DNA of 32,313 nt from Acidimicrobiaceae bacterium (GTDB lineage Bacteria > Actinomycetota > Acidimicrobiia > Acidimicrobiales > RAAP-2): contig DAHUZT010000100.1 in assembly GCA_027315005.1 (NCBI GenBank), forward strand, positions 1-32,313, read 5' to 3'. Below, piece after piece: positions 7,715 to 14,688 of this stretch. The notes below the pieces were generated by a model. The model saw nothing but the letters and a program-made list of their open reading frames with translations, was not told the DNA's origin and searched no databases. Position 1 is the stretch's first letter, and each line of letters begins with the position of its first letter. The position numbers and the translations under genes were made by a program.

Positions 7715-8917
7715 CTACAGGGTAACGCCCAAGAGCCCCGCTCCAGCGAGAACCGATCTGCCCGACTCGGCCGCCTCGTCCAACATGGCGAGCGCACCCG
7801 GCGTGTCGAGATCGTCGTCCAGGCAGGCTCGCACCGCGGTGAGTGCGGCATCGGGGGGGCGATCAAGGTGGCCGTCTCTCCCGCCCGGTCCGGACCGGAC
7901 CGCCTCCCGCCATGCGGCGAGCCGGCGACCCGCACGAGGCAGATCCTCGTCGGTCCACTCCCAGTCGTTGCGGTAGTGATGATCGAGCAGCGACAGACGG
8001 ACGGCGGCGGGCTCCCACTCCTTCAGCAGATCTCCCACGAAGACCAGATTGCCGAGTGACTTCGACATCTTGGCCCCACGGAGACCAACCAGCCCGACGT
8101 GGAGCCAGTGGCGGACGAAGGGACTCCCGGTCACCGCCACCGACTGTGCCAGCTCGCATTCGTGATGGGGGAAGACCAGGTCACGCCCTCCGCCGTGGAC
8201 GTCGATCGTCTCTCCGAGCTCGCGAAGGACCAGGGCCGAACACTCGACGTGCCAACCGGGTCTTCCCGGACCCCAACGCGACTCCCAGGAAGGCTCGTCC
8301 GCCAGCGATGGCTGCCACAGGACGAAGTCGAGCGGATGGCGCTTGGCCGGGTCGTCCGGCTTCCCTCCCCGCTCGGCGGCGAGCAAGGCCATCGTGGCCT
8401 CGTCGTAGTGACTGAGCGAGCCGAAGGTGGGAGCGCTCTGCACGTCGAAATAGACGCCACCAGCCGACTCGTACGCGTGACCCGACTCGAGCACCGAACC
8501 GATCAGCGTGAGGATTTCGGCAATGGCCGACGTGGCACGTGGTTCCGACCATGCCGGCATGAGCCCGAGCGCGCTCATGTCGGCATCGAAACGGACGATC
8601 TCCTCAGCTGCCAGATCGAGGTAGTGGACTCCGAGCTCGCGGGCTTTGCGCAGGATGTCGTCATCGACGTCGGTCACGTTGCGGACACAGCGGGTCTCGT
8701 GACCGAGGTCACGCAAACGCCGCTGGAGGACGTCGAACGTCAGGTAGACCTTGGCGTGGCCCAGGTGCGCCGAGTCGTACGGCGTGATTCCGCACGAGTA
8801 CATCGTCACCGACGGACCGAGTTCCAGTGGCACGGTGGCCTGCCGAGCGGTGTCGTAGAGCTGTGTCGGACCGCCGCTCTTGGAAATCGGCCCGGCGTGG
8901 GTCGAATCGTCAGCCAC
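7715..8917 (-). CDS. mshC: Cysteine:glucosaminyl-inositol ligase MshC (mycothiol synthesis)
   Basis: This enzyme joins cysteine to GlcN-inositol using ATP, the third committed step of mycothiol synthesis. It is a shortened relative of cysteinyl-tRNA synthetase. The family-specific start of the fold, YSCGITPYDSAHLGHA (40-55), separates it from CysS, which has a CGPT-type motif there. Zinc ligands are likely Cys42, Cys226 and the His251 region. The KMSKS loop is intact at 283-287. At 400 aa it lacks the C-terminal tRNA-binding part of CysS, as expected for MshC (about 410 aa). The GTG at 8917 overlaps the npdG stop by 8 bp. The gene implies that the host uses mycothiol as its low-molecular-weight thiol. 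Confidence 0.92.
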   Translation of the reverse strand: MADDSTHAGPISKSGGPTQLYDTARQATVPLELGPSVTMYSCGITPYDSAHLGHAKVYLTFDVLQRRLRDLGHETRCVRNVTDVDDDILRKARELGVHYLDLAAEEIVRFDADMSALGLMPAWSEPRATSAIAEILTLIGSVLESGHAYESAGGVYFDVQSAPTFGSLSHYDEATMALLAAERGGKPDDPAKRHPLDFVLWQPSLADEPSWESRWGPGRPGWHVECSALVLRELGETIDVHGGGRDLVFPHHECELAQSVAVTGSPFVRHWLHVGLVGLRGAKMSKSLGNLVFVGDLLKEWEPAAVRLSLLDHHYRNDWEWTDEDLPRAGRRLAAWREAVRSGPGGRDGHLDRPPDAALTAVRACLDDDLDTPGALAMLDEAAESGRSVLAGAGLLGVTL

Positions 8918-9596
8918 CGTGCTCGCCGCGGGTGTCGTATCCGGCGAGTCGCACGGCTGCGTGGACCCGATGCCGAAGATTCACCGTGATGAGCGTCGCG
9001 GTGAGGGCCTCGATCGGGCCCGCCTGGGAGAGACTTCCGGCGTCGATGCCGCGCAGACCTTCGATGGAGTCGACGAGGTCGAGGGTGGTGCGGGTTGCCT
9101 CGGCATGATCGGAGGCGACCAGGACATCCGCGACGAGCGGCCGGTCCAGCTGCTCCATCTCGGACGCGGGCAGGTGGTGGAAGGCCGCGGCCACCATGGA
9201 GCCGGGAACCGCTGCCTGGATCGATGCGGCCATCGAGCCCCGGGACGGAAGCAGGGCATGGAACTCTCGACCCTCCGCAAGGAGGGCACTGACCATCGAG
9301 ACCAGGATCTTTCCGTCCAGCATCTCGGCCAGGGGGCGCAGCGTTGCCACCGCGACGTCCCACGGAGTCGCCACCACCACCACCTCGCAGCCGGCGGCCT
9401 GCTCGTTGGTCCGACCCTCGACCTCGACGTGCTGGTCGGGCCAGGCCGCCACCACGTCAGCGGCAACGCCTCTGGCGCGACCTTCATCGCGCGAACCGAT
9501 CACCACCGGATGTCCCGAGGCGGCGGCGCGGACGGCCAGACCCCGGCCGGCCGGACCTGTACCGCCCACGATTCCCACCTGCATGACTCCCACCAT
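8910..9596 (-). CDS. npdG: F420-dependent NADP reductase
   Basis: This enzyme couples reduced cofactor F420 to NADP+, moving hydride in either direction in the cytoplasm. The Rossmann start MQVGIVGGTGPAGRGLA and the GSRDEGRA motif, which binds the NADP 2'-phosphate, are typical of the family. The rest (VVVATPWDVAVATL, the central GSMVAAAFHHLPA) also fits, and 224-228 aa is the usual length. Two starts are possible: ATG 9596 (MVGVMQVG) or ATG 9584 (MQVG), the latter with GGGAG close upstream. The longer open frame back to 9848 is antisense to the next gene and is not used. The gene is divergent from the InhA-like gene (55-bp gap) and overlaps mshC. It is evidence that the organism has F420. 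Confidence 0.88.
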   Translation of the reverse strand: MVGVMQVGIVGGTGPAGRGLAVRAAASGHPVVIGSRDEGRARGVAADVVAAWPDQHVEVEGRTNEQAAGCEVVVVATPWDVAVATLRPLAEMLDGKILVSMVSALLAEGREFHALLPSRGSMAASIQAAVPGSMVAAAFHHLPASEMEQLDRPLVADVLVASDHAEATRTTLDLVDSIEGLRGIDAGSLSQAGPIEALTATLITVNLRHRVHAAVRLAGYDTRGEHGG

Positions 9597-9636
9597 TGCA
9601 CACCAGCCGTGTCCCGATGGAAACGGGCGCGACCGA

Positions 9637-9642
9637 TAACCT
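9637..9642 (+). promoter_or_regulatory. Probable -10 element of the InhA-like gene (leaderless)
   Basis: TAACCT fits the actinobacterial TAnnnT -10 pattern and ends 9 nt before the ATG, so transcription may begin at or next to the start codon. No Shine-Dalgarno sequence is present, which supports leaderless translation. The same TAACCTG-(A/T)-CCG block precedes the LpdA-like gene at 14677. No clear -35 is visible. Confidence 0.45.
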
Positions 9643-9651
9643 GACCGTTCC

Positions 9652-10440
9652 ATGGGACTCCTCGACGGAAAACACATCCTGGTGACGGGTGTCCTGACCG
9701 ACGCCTCACTGGCATTCGCAGTCGCCCGGCGGGCCCAACAAGAGGGTGCGGAGGTAGCCCTGAGCGGTGCCGGTCGGGGCCTTTCACTGACCAGGCGAAC
9801 GGCCAGAAGGCTGCCGGCCGAAGCCGACGTGCTCGAGATCGACGTCACCGAACCCGATCAGCTGGCACGAGCAGCCGCCGCACTCGGGGAGAAGTGGGAA
9901 CGGTTGGACGGCATGATCCATGCCATCGGATACGCGCCCCCGGAGTGCCTCGGAGGAGACATGTTCCAGGCTGATTGGGAACAGGTGCAAGTCGCCCTCC
10001 ACGTATCCACCTACTCGCTCAAGGCGCTCGTCCAGGCCTTCCGTCCTCTGCTCGCTTCAGCGGGCGTCGGCGGCGGTACAGGTGCGTCCGTCGTGGGACT
10101 GGACTTCGACGCGTCGGTGGCATGGCCGGCCTATGACTGGATGGGGGTGTCGAAGGCGGCGCTCGAATCGTTGTCGCGCTACCTGGCCCGTGACCTCGGC
10201 CATGAGCGGATCCGGGTCAATCTCGTCGCTGCGGGACCGGTCAAGACGATGGCGGCCAAGTCCATACCCGGATTCCATACCTTCGAGGACACCTGGTCGG
10301 ATCGAGCTCCGCTCGGTTGGGATGTGCTCGACACCGACGTGGTGGCCCGGGCCTGCGTGGCGTTGCTTTCGGATCTCCTCCCCATGACGACCGGGGAGAT
10401 CCTGCACGTGGACGGCGGGGTGCACGCCGTGGGTGCATGA
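9652..10440 (+). CDS. InhA/FabI-type enoyl-ACP reductase
   Basis: A short-chain dehydrogenase that reduces trans-2-enoyl-ACP with NADH in fatty-acid elongation. The N-terminus MGLLDGKHILVTGVLTDASLAF closely follows the InhA pattern. The catalytic pair is Tyr161-x6-Lys168 (AYDWMGVSK), and the C-terminal LLPMTTGEILHVDGG is typical. At 262 aa it is nearly the InhA length. The InhA segment around Ser94 (HSIGF) reads HAIGY here, so the position equivalent to Ser94 is Ala91, a residue associated with reduced isoniazid binding in InhA. The gene starts a plus-strand pair with a SnoaL-like gene 42 bp downstream. No other fatty-acid gene is adjacent. Confidence 0.9.
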   Translation: MGLLDGKHILVTGVLTDASLAFAVARRAQQEGAEVALSGAGRGLSLTRRTARRLPAEADVLEIDVTEPDQLARAAAALGEKWERLDGMIHAIGYAPPECLGGDMFQADWEQVQVALHVSTYSLKALVQAFRPLLASAGVGGGTGASVVGLDFDASVAWPAYDWMGVSKAALESLSRYLARDLGHERIRVNLVAAGPVKTMAAKSIPGFHTFEDTWSDRAPLGWDVLDTDVVARACVALLSDLLPMTTGEILHVDGGVHAVGA

Positions 10441-10458
10441 CATGGCGGGGGTATTCGG

Positions 10459-10477
10459 GCTCGCCCCGAGGGGGAGC
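10459..10477 (+). promoter_or_regulatory. Hairpin covering the ribosome-binding site of the SnoaL-like gene
   Basis: GCTC-g-CCCC can pair with GGGGGAGC across a very short loop, giving an 8-bp stem with one bulged G. The 3' arm (10470-10477) contains the only Shine-Dalgarno-like sequence (GGGGGAG), 6 nt before the ATG at 10483. The structure would hide the ribosome-binding site, so translation may depend on ribosomes arriving from the upstream gene. Confidence 0.4.
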
Positions 10478-10482
10478 GGCAC

Positions 10483-10944
10483 ATGACGCCGATGTGTGAC
10501 GCGGCGGTCACCATCGGAAACCTCGTCGCCCGCTACGCCGAACTGATCGATGCGGGCGACTTCGATGGGGTCGCCGATCTCCTGGGAGAAGCTTCGGTGG
10601 GATCGGTGGGGGACGGTCCGCTCCTCTCCGGACGTGACGCCATCCGCTCGCTGTTCGCCGCCACCACCCGGCGGTATCCCGACGGCACCCCCGGCACCAA
10701 ACACGTCACCTCCAACCTCATCGTGGAGGTTTCCGACGGGGGACAGACCGCTCGGGCACGCTCGTACTTCACGGTGCTCCAGGCGGTACCCGGACTACCA
10801 CTACAACCGATCGTGGCCGGGCGCTACCGCGACCGGTTCACTCTCGTTGCGAAACGATGGAGATTCACCGAGCGCCGATTCTCGATCGACCTGGTCGGTG
10901 ACCTCAGCCATCACCTGCTCACCCGGCTCCCCGACCCGCCCTGA
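10483..10944 (+). CDS. SnoaL/NTF2-like fold protein
   Basis: A 153-aa protein of the NTF2-like alpha+beta barrel superfamily (SnoaL-4 type). Signs are the N-terminal helix pattern IGNLVARYAELIDAGDFDGVADLL, a central GRDAIRSLFAATTRRYPDGTPGTKH, and the C-terminal strands ARSYFTVLQ and GRYRDRFTLVAKRWRFTERRFSID. Members include polyketide cyclases, steroid isomerases and ring-hydroxylase small subunits. The particular substrate cannot be read from the sequence. It follows the InhA-like gene by 42 bp and converges on the aldehyde dehydrogenase. Confidence 0.75.
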   Translation: MTPMCDAAVTIGNLVARYAELIDAGDFDGVADLLGEASVGSVGDGPLLSGRDAIRSLFAATTRRYPDGTPGTKHVTSNLIVEVSDGGQTARARSYFTVLQAVPGLPLQPIVAGRYRDRFTLVAKRWRFTERRFSIDLVGDLSHHLLTRLPDPP

Positions 10945-10947
10945 CCC

Positions 10948-10965
10948 CCCGGATCCTCCTCCGGG
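10948..10965. terminator. Hairpin between convergent genes
   Basis: CCCGGA and TCCGGG pair around a six-base loop (TCCTCC), 3 bp after the SnoaL-like stop and 41 bp past the end of the convergent aldehyde dehydrogenase. There is no U-run, so this is at best a weak bidirectional stop. Confidence 0.35.
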
Positions 10966-11006
10966 CGCGCGCCGACGCAGCACAGGGATGGCGGAGGGCA
11001 TTCCGA

Positions 11007-12440
11007 TCAGCGCTGGATGGCCTTGACCTCGAGGTACTCGTCGAGGCCGAACGGCCCCAGCTCGCGGCCGTGCCCCGAGTGCTTGTATCCCCCGAATGGG
11101 GCCATCGGGTTGAACGCACCGCCGTTCACCTCCACCTGGCCCGTGCGGAGCTTTCGGGCCACAGCCGTCGCCCGCTCGGCGTCACCGGACCAGACCCCGC
11201 CGGCGAGGCCGTATTCGGTGTCGTTGGCGAGGTCGACGGCCTCCTCTTCGGTGTCGTAGGGCATGATGGCCAGCACCGGACCGAAGATCTCCTCTCGGGC
11301 GATGGTCATCTCCTTCGTCACCGAGGAAAACACCGTCGGTCGGACGAAGTACCCCCGATCGAGACCGTCGGGGGCGTCAGATCCACCGGTCAGGAGCCGG
11401 GCACCCTCCCCCAGGCCCTTGTCGATGTACGAACGCACCCGGTCACGCTGCACGGCCGACACCAGGGGACCGAGCATGGTCGACGCCTCGAAGGGATCTC
11501 CCGGAACCCAGGACTCGGCCGCCTCCACGGCGAGGTCCTCCACGGCGTCCAACCGGTCTCGGGGAACGAGCATCCTGGTCAGGGCGCTGCAGGTCTGTCC
11601 GGAGTTGAGGTAGCACTTGGCCACCCCGTCGGCCACCGCCTTTTCCAGGTCGGCGTCGTCCAGGATCACGTTGGCCGACTTGCCGCCGAGCTCGAGTGAC
11701 ACCCGCTTGACTGTGGCGGAGGCCACCTCCGACACCCGGCGACCGGCACGGGTCGACCCGGTGAACGACACCATGTCGACGTCGGGGTGAGCGGCGATCG
11801 CCTCACCGACCACCGGCCCGATGCCGGTCACCAGGTTGAGGACTCCGGCAGGCAAACCGACTTCTTCGACGACTTCGGCGAGCACGAAGGCGTTGAGCGG
11901 TGCGACCTCGCTGGGCTTCAGCACGACGGTGCAGCCGGCGGCCAGCGCAGGCGCGACCTTGGCCGCGATCTGATGGAGGGGGTAGTTCCAGGGCGTGATG
12001 GCACCGACAACGCCCACCGGCTCGCGCACGACCAGGGAATTGCCGATGGTCTCCTCCCAGGTGAACTCGGCCGTGACCTGAGCCATCGATGAGAACGACA
12101 GGATGGGCAGACCGACCTGAACGGCCTGCGAAAGCGCGCGCGGCATCCCCACTTCGTGCGTGATGAGATCGGCGAGGGACTCCATGCGTCGGCCCAGGGC
12201 CTCGCTGATGGCGGTGAGAAAGGCAACTCGGTCCTCGAGCTCGAGGGCCGACCAGTTCGGAAAGGCCCGGCGGGCCGCGGACACCGCTCTGTCGACGTCG
12301 GCGGGCGTGCCCTCGGGAACCGTTCCGACCACTTCCTCGGTGGTCGCGTCCATCACCTCGATGGCCGCCTTCCCATCCGAGGCGATCCACTGCCCGTCGA
12401 TGAACAACGCATCGCGATCGATCGTGGTCGACGTAGTCAT
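11007..12440 (-). CDS. NAD(P)-dependent aldehyde dehydrogenase
   Basis: A 477-aa member of the ALDH superfamily, oxidising an aldehyde to a carboxylic acid. The catalytic residues are Cys284 (SGQTCSAL), Glu250 (SLELGGKS), Asn152 (TPWNYPL) and Lys175 (LKPSE), and the cofactor-binding GSTRAG (228-233) is intact. The ATG at 12440 is chosen over the upstream in-frame ATG at 12524 because a GGAGGGAG ribosome-binding site lies just ahead of it and the N-terminus [14 protein letters not shown] fits the family. It is divergent from a TetR gene, which may control it. The substrate is not evident. Confidence 0.93.
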   Translation of the reverse strand: MTTSTTIDRDALFIDGQWIASDGKAAIEVMDATTEEVVGTVPEGTPADVDRAVSAARRAFPNWSALELEDRVAFLTAISEALGRRMESLADLITHEVGMPRALSQAVQVGLPILSFSSMAQVTAEFTWEETIGNSLVVREPVGVVGAITPWNYPLHQIAAKVAPALAAGCTVVLKPSEVAPLNAFVLAEVVEEVGLPAGVLNLVTGIGPVVGEAIAAHPDVDMVSFTGSTRAGRRVSEVASATVKRVSLELGGKSANVILDDADLEKAVADGVAKCYLNSGQTCSALTRMLVPRDRLDAVEDLAVEAAESWVPGDPFEASTMLGPLVSAVQRDRVRSYIDKGLGEGARLLTGGSDAPDGLDRGYFVRPTVFSSVTKEMTIAREEIFGPVLAIMPYDTEEEAVDLANDTEYGLAGGVWSGDAERATAVARKLRTGQVEVNGGAFNPMAPFGGYKHSGHGRELGPFGLDEYLEVKAIQR

Positions 12441-12772
12441 ATGTACTCCCTCCGCGAGGTGTTCGACAGTGCGTGCGGTCGCGCTGCCATCCCGGTGCAC
12501 CGCTCGCATCCCGGCGCTCCGCACCCGACCGGTCCCACCCTAACGGCATCCGCCGGGTCGCAACCGGGCCCCTCGCCACACCGTCACCCGGTGCCGCGAT
12601 CGCGCGCCCTGCCGGATGGACTGCGGTGTCATATTGAATAACGATCCCGATATATCTAGGATGTCCACCAGATCGACCCGATCGAGGACCTGGATCGGAC
12701 CGCGGACCGTCACCCCGAGGAGACGACAGCCGCACCGACCGGACCGACGCTGACCGGAGGAGGCGGCGACAG
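12441..12772. promoter_or_regulatory. Divergent promoter region between ALDH and tetR
   Basis: A 332-bp gap without a gene. Most of it is GC-rich. An AT-rich island at 12627-12666 contains TTGAAT (12634-12639), a 17-bp spacer and TAGGAT (12657-12662), a plausible promoter for tetR. The spacer includes the 8-bp palindrome GATATATC (12649-12656), a possible operator half. The aldehyde-dehydrogenase ribosome-binding site is at the left edge. I could not define a clear longer TetR-type palindrome. Confidence 0.45.
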
Positions 12773-13513
12773 TTGCCGAGAACGCAGGAGGAGCGGAAGG
12801 CCGAAACCCGGACGCGGCTCCTCGAGGCCGCGGCCGAGCTCTTCGCCAGGCAGGGCATCGATGCCGTATCGGTCGACGCCGTCGCCGAGGCGGCCGGGCG
12901 CACCTCCGGATCGGTCTACGCCCATTTCGGCAGCAAACAGGGTCTACTCATGGCGCTTCTCGATTGGTGGAAGGGCTCGGTGCTCGCCGCACTGCTGGCC
13001 CAGGTGGCACTGGCCGGATCCTCCGAAGGGCAGCTGCGGGCCGTGTGGAGGCACTTGGCCGGCACCGATGGTGACGGCGACCGGTGGTCGCTCCTCGAGC
13101 AAGAGCTGTGGTTGCGTGCCGCCCGCGACGACGAGGTTGCCGCGGTCGTCCGCTCGCGCGACAGCGAGGGACGGCGGTACGTCGCCCGCGAGCTTGCCGG
13201 GTGGACGGCGACCACGACGGCGCGGCCGGTTGCTGATCCCGAGGGACTCGCCGTGCTGGTCAAGGCCCTGGTGTCCGGGCTGGTCTGGCAACGGCGGATC
13301 GACCCGACGACGGTTCCCGAACATCTCGCCCTACGCGGTCTTGCCGCTTTGGTTGGCCTGGTCCCGGGGACCGAGACGGCGGATCCGAGCCGACGTGGTC
13401 GCCAACGCTCGTCCGGGACGCCTTCTCTCGCCCGCGTCCAACCGGTACCGGTACCCGTGCAGCAACGTCACCCGTCTCCCAACCCGTTCGGAGGAACGTC
13501 CCATGAACACTGA
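12773..13513 (+). CDS. TetR-family transcriptional regulator
   Basis: A 246-aa one-component regulator. The N-terminal helix-turn-helix (about 10-55) reads TRTRLLEAAAELFARQGIDAVSVDAVAEAAGRTSGSVYAHFGSKQ, a textbook TetR DNA-binding domain. The C-terminal ligand domain is divergent. The last about 40 residues are Pro/Val/Gln-rich (PVPVPVQQ) and probably disordered. The start is a TTG at 12773, supported by GGAGGAGG nine bases upstream; no ATG or GTG fits as well. The 3' end overlaps the next gene by 11 bp, so the two are probably co-transcribed. It may regulate itself, the monooxygenase and the divergent aldehyde dehydrogenase. Confidence 0.88.
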   Translation: MPRTQEERKAETRTRLLEAAAELFARQGIDAVSVDAVAEAAGRTSGSVYAHFGSKQGLLMALLDWWKGSVLAALLAQVALAGSSEGQLRAVWRHLAGTDGDGDRWSLLEQELWLRAARDDEVAAVVRSRDSEGRRYVARELAGWTATTTARPVADPEGLAVLVKALVSGLVWQRRIDPTTVPEHLALRGLAALVGLVPGTETADPSRRGRQRSSGTPSLARVQPVPVPVQQRHPSPNPFGGTSHEH

Positions 13514-14624
13514 GATCCGAAGGCAGCTGGGAATCGAGTTCCCGATTTTCGCCTTCACCCACTGCCGTGACGTCGTGGCAGCAGTGACCAACGCCGGTGG
13601 GATCGGTGTGCTCGGTGCCATCGCGTTCGACCCCGAGCAGCTCGAGGTGGAGCTGTCGTGGATCGATGATCACGTCGGTGACCGTCCCTACGGCGTCGAC
13701 ATCGTCATCCCGGCCAACTACGAGGGAATGGACGAGATGGATCCCGGCAAGCTCGAGCAACACCTTCGGGGGCTGGTACCTGCCGGACACCGTGACTTCG
13801 CCCGGGAGATCCTGGCCGACCACGGTGTCCCCGAGCTACCCGTCGACCAACAACGGTCGAGCGGCATGATCGGCTGGACCGCAGCGCACGCCGCCGGATT
13901 GATCGACGTCGCGCTCGGGCACCCGAACGTGAAGCTCGTCGCCAATGCGCTCGGCACTCCACCCCCCGACGTGGTCCAGCGCGTCCAGGCCTCCGGGCGG
14001 AAGATCGGTGCGCTGGCTGGATCGGTCAAGCATGCGCTCAGCCACAAGGATGCGGGGCTCGACTTCATCATCTGCCAGGGTTCGGAAGGCGGTGGCCATA
14101 CCGGCGATGTCGGAAGCATCGTCCTGTGGCCCGAGGTCATCGACGCGGTGGCGCCGAGCCCGGTCCTCGCCGCCGGAGGTGTCGGCAGCGGTCGCCAGAT
14201 GGCAGCGGCCCTTGCCCTCGGGGCACAGGGCGTGTGGTCGGGCACGCTCTGGCTCACTGTCGAAGAGGCGGATATCCCGCCCAAGCAGATGGAGACCTAT
14301 CTCGCCGCCACCAGCCGGGACACCATCAGGTCTCGTTCCTTCACGGGCAAGCCCTGCCGAATGCTGAAGAACGACTGGACCGACGCCTGGGGGCGCGAGG
14401 ACACCCCCGACCCCCTTCCCATGCCACTCCAGATGCTGGTCGCAATCGAGGCGGTGTCACGCGGCCACCGCTATCCCGAACAGGCGCGTGACGTGAACTT
14501 CAATCCGTGTGGCCAGGTCATCGGTCGGGCCACCAGTGTCCGCAAGGCGAAGGACGTCGTGCGGTCGATGGTCGAGGAGTACCTGGAGGCCGTGGAGAAC
14601 CTCGAGGTCGGAGTCGACGTCTAG
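13503..14624 (+). CDS. Nitronate monooxygenase / 2-nitropropane-dioxygenase-like FMN enzyme
   Basis: A 373-aa TIM-barrel flavoprotein of the NPD family. The N-terminus PIFAFTHCRDVVAAVTNAGGIGVLGA and the FMN-phosphate/His motif CQGSEGGGHTGDVGSIVLWPEVID are characteristic, as is VLAAGGVGSGRQMAAALALGAQGVWSGTLW. The ATG at 13503 has GGAGGAA six bases upstream; the open frame extends further back, but inside tetR. Family members oxidise alkyl nitronates, and some actinobacterial ones act in steroid or fatty-acid catabolism. With a TetR regulator, a nearby aldehyde dehydrogenase and an LpdA-like enzyme, a catabolic or detoxifying role is likely, but the substrate is unknown. Confidence 0.85.
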   Translation: MNTEIRRQLGIEFPIFAFTHCRDVVAAVTNAGGIGVLGAIAFDPEQLEVELSWIDDHVGDRPYGVDIVIPANYEGMDEMDPGKLEQHLRGLVPAGHRDFAREILADHGVPELPVDQQRSSGMIGWTAAHAAGLIDVALGHPNVKLVANALGTPPPDVVQRVQASGRKIGALAGSVKHALSHKDAGLDFIICQGSEGGGHTGDVGSIVLWPEVIDAVAPSPVLAAGGVGSGRQMAAALALGAQGVWSGTLWLTVEEADIPPKQMETYLAATSRDTIRSRSFTGKPCRMLKNDWTDAWGREDTPDPLPMPLQMLVAIEAVSRGHRYPEQARDVNFNPCGQVIGRATSVRKAKDVVRSMVEEYLEAVENLEVGVDV

Positions 14625-14639
14625 GCCGTCCCCAACGAT

Positions 14640-14670
14640 CCGGGCATCCGGGCATCCGGGCATCCGGGCA
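14640..14670 (+). repeat. 8-bp tandem repeat (CCGGGCAT) in the lpdA promoter
   Basis: Three perfect copies of CCGGGCAT (14640-14647, 14648-14655, 14656-14663) plus a fourth truncated copy (14664-14670). The array ends 6 bp before the TAACCT -10 element of the LpdA-like gene, so it fills the expected -35 and spacer region. Confidence 0.85.
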
Positions 14671-14676
14671 CGACCG

Positions 14677-14682
14677 TAACCT
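14677..14682 (+). promoter_or_regulatory. Probable -10 element of the LpdA-like gene (leaderless)
   Basis: TAACCT ends 6 nt before the ATG at 14689, so the transcript would begin at or very near the start codon. There is no Shine-Dalgarno sequence. The element shares the TAACCTG-N-CCG context with the InhA-like gene promoter. Confidence 0.5.
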
Positions 14683-14688
14683 GTCCGC

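Noticed and set aside
7715-8917. Cysteinyl-tRNA synthetase
   Set aside because: It is too short (400 aa), lacks the tRNA-binding C-terminus, and carries the SCGITPYD motif of MshC.
7785-8989. Plus-strand open frames opposite mshC
   Set aside because: They have no motifs and oppose a well-identified ligase with intact catalytic motifs.
13438-13460. ACCGGTACCGGT palindrome near the end of tetR
   Set aside because: It encodes a Val/Pro repeat in the low-complexity C-terminal tail. It is too internal to act as an operator for the next gene with any confidence.
12861-13502. Upstream extension of the nitronate monooxygenase frame
   Set aside because: It overlaps the TetR gene in another frame. 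A good ribosome-binding site and the family N-terminus place the start at 13503.
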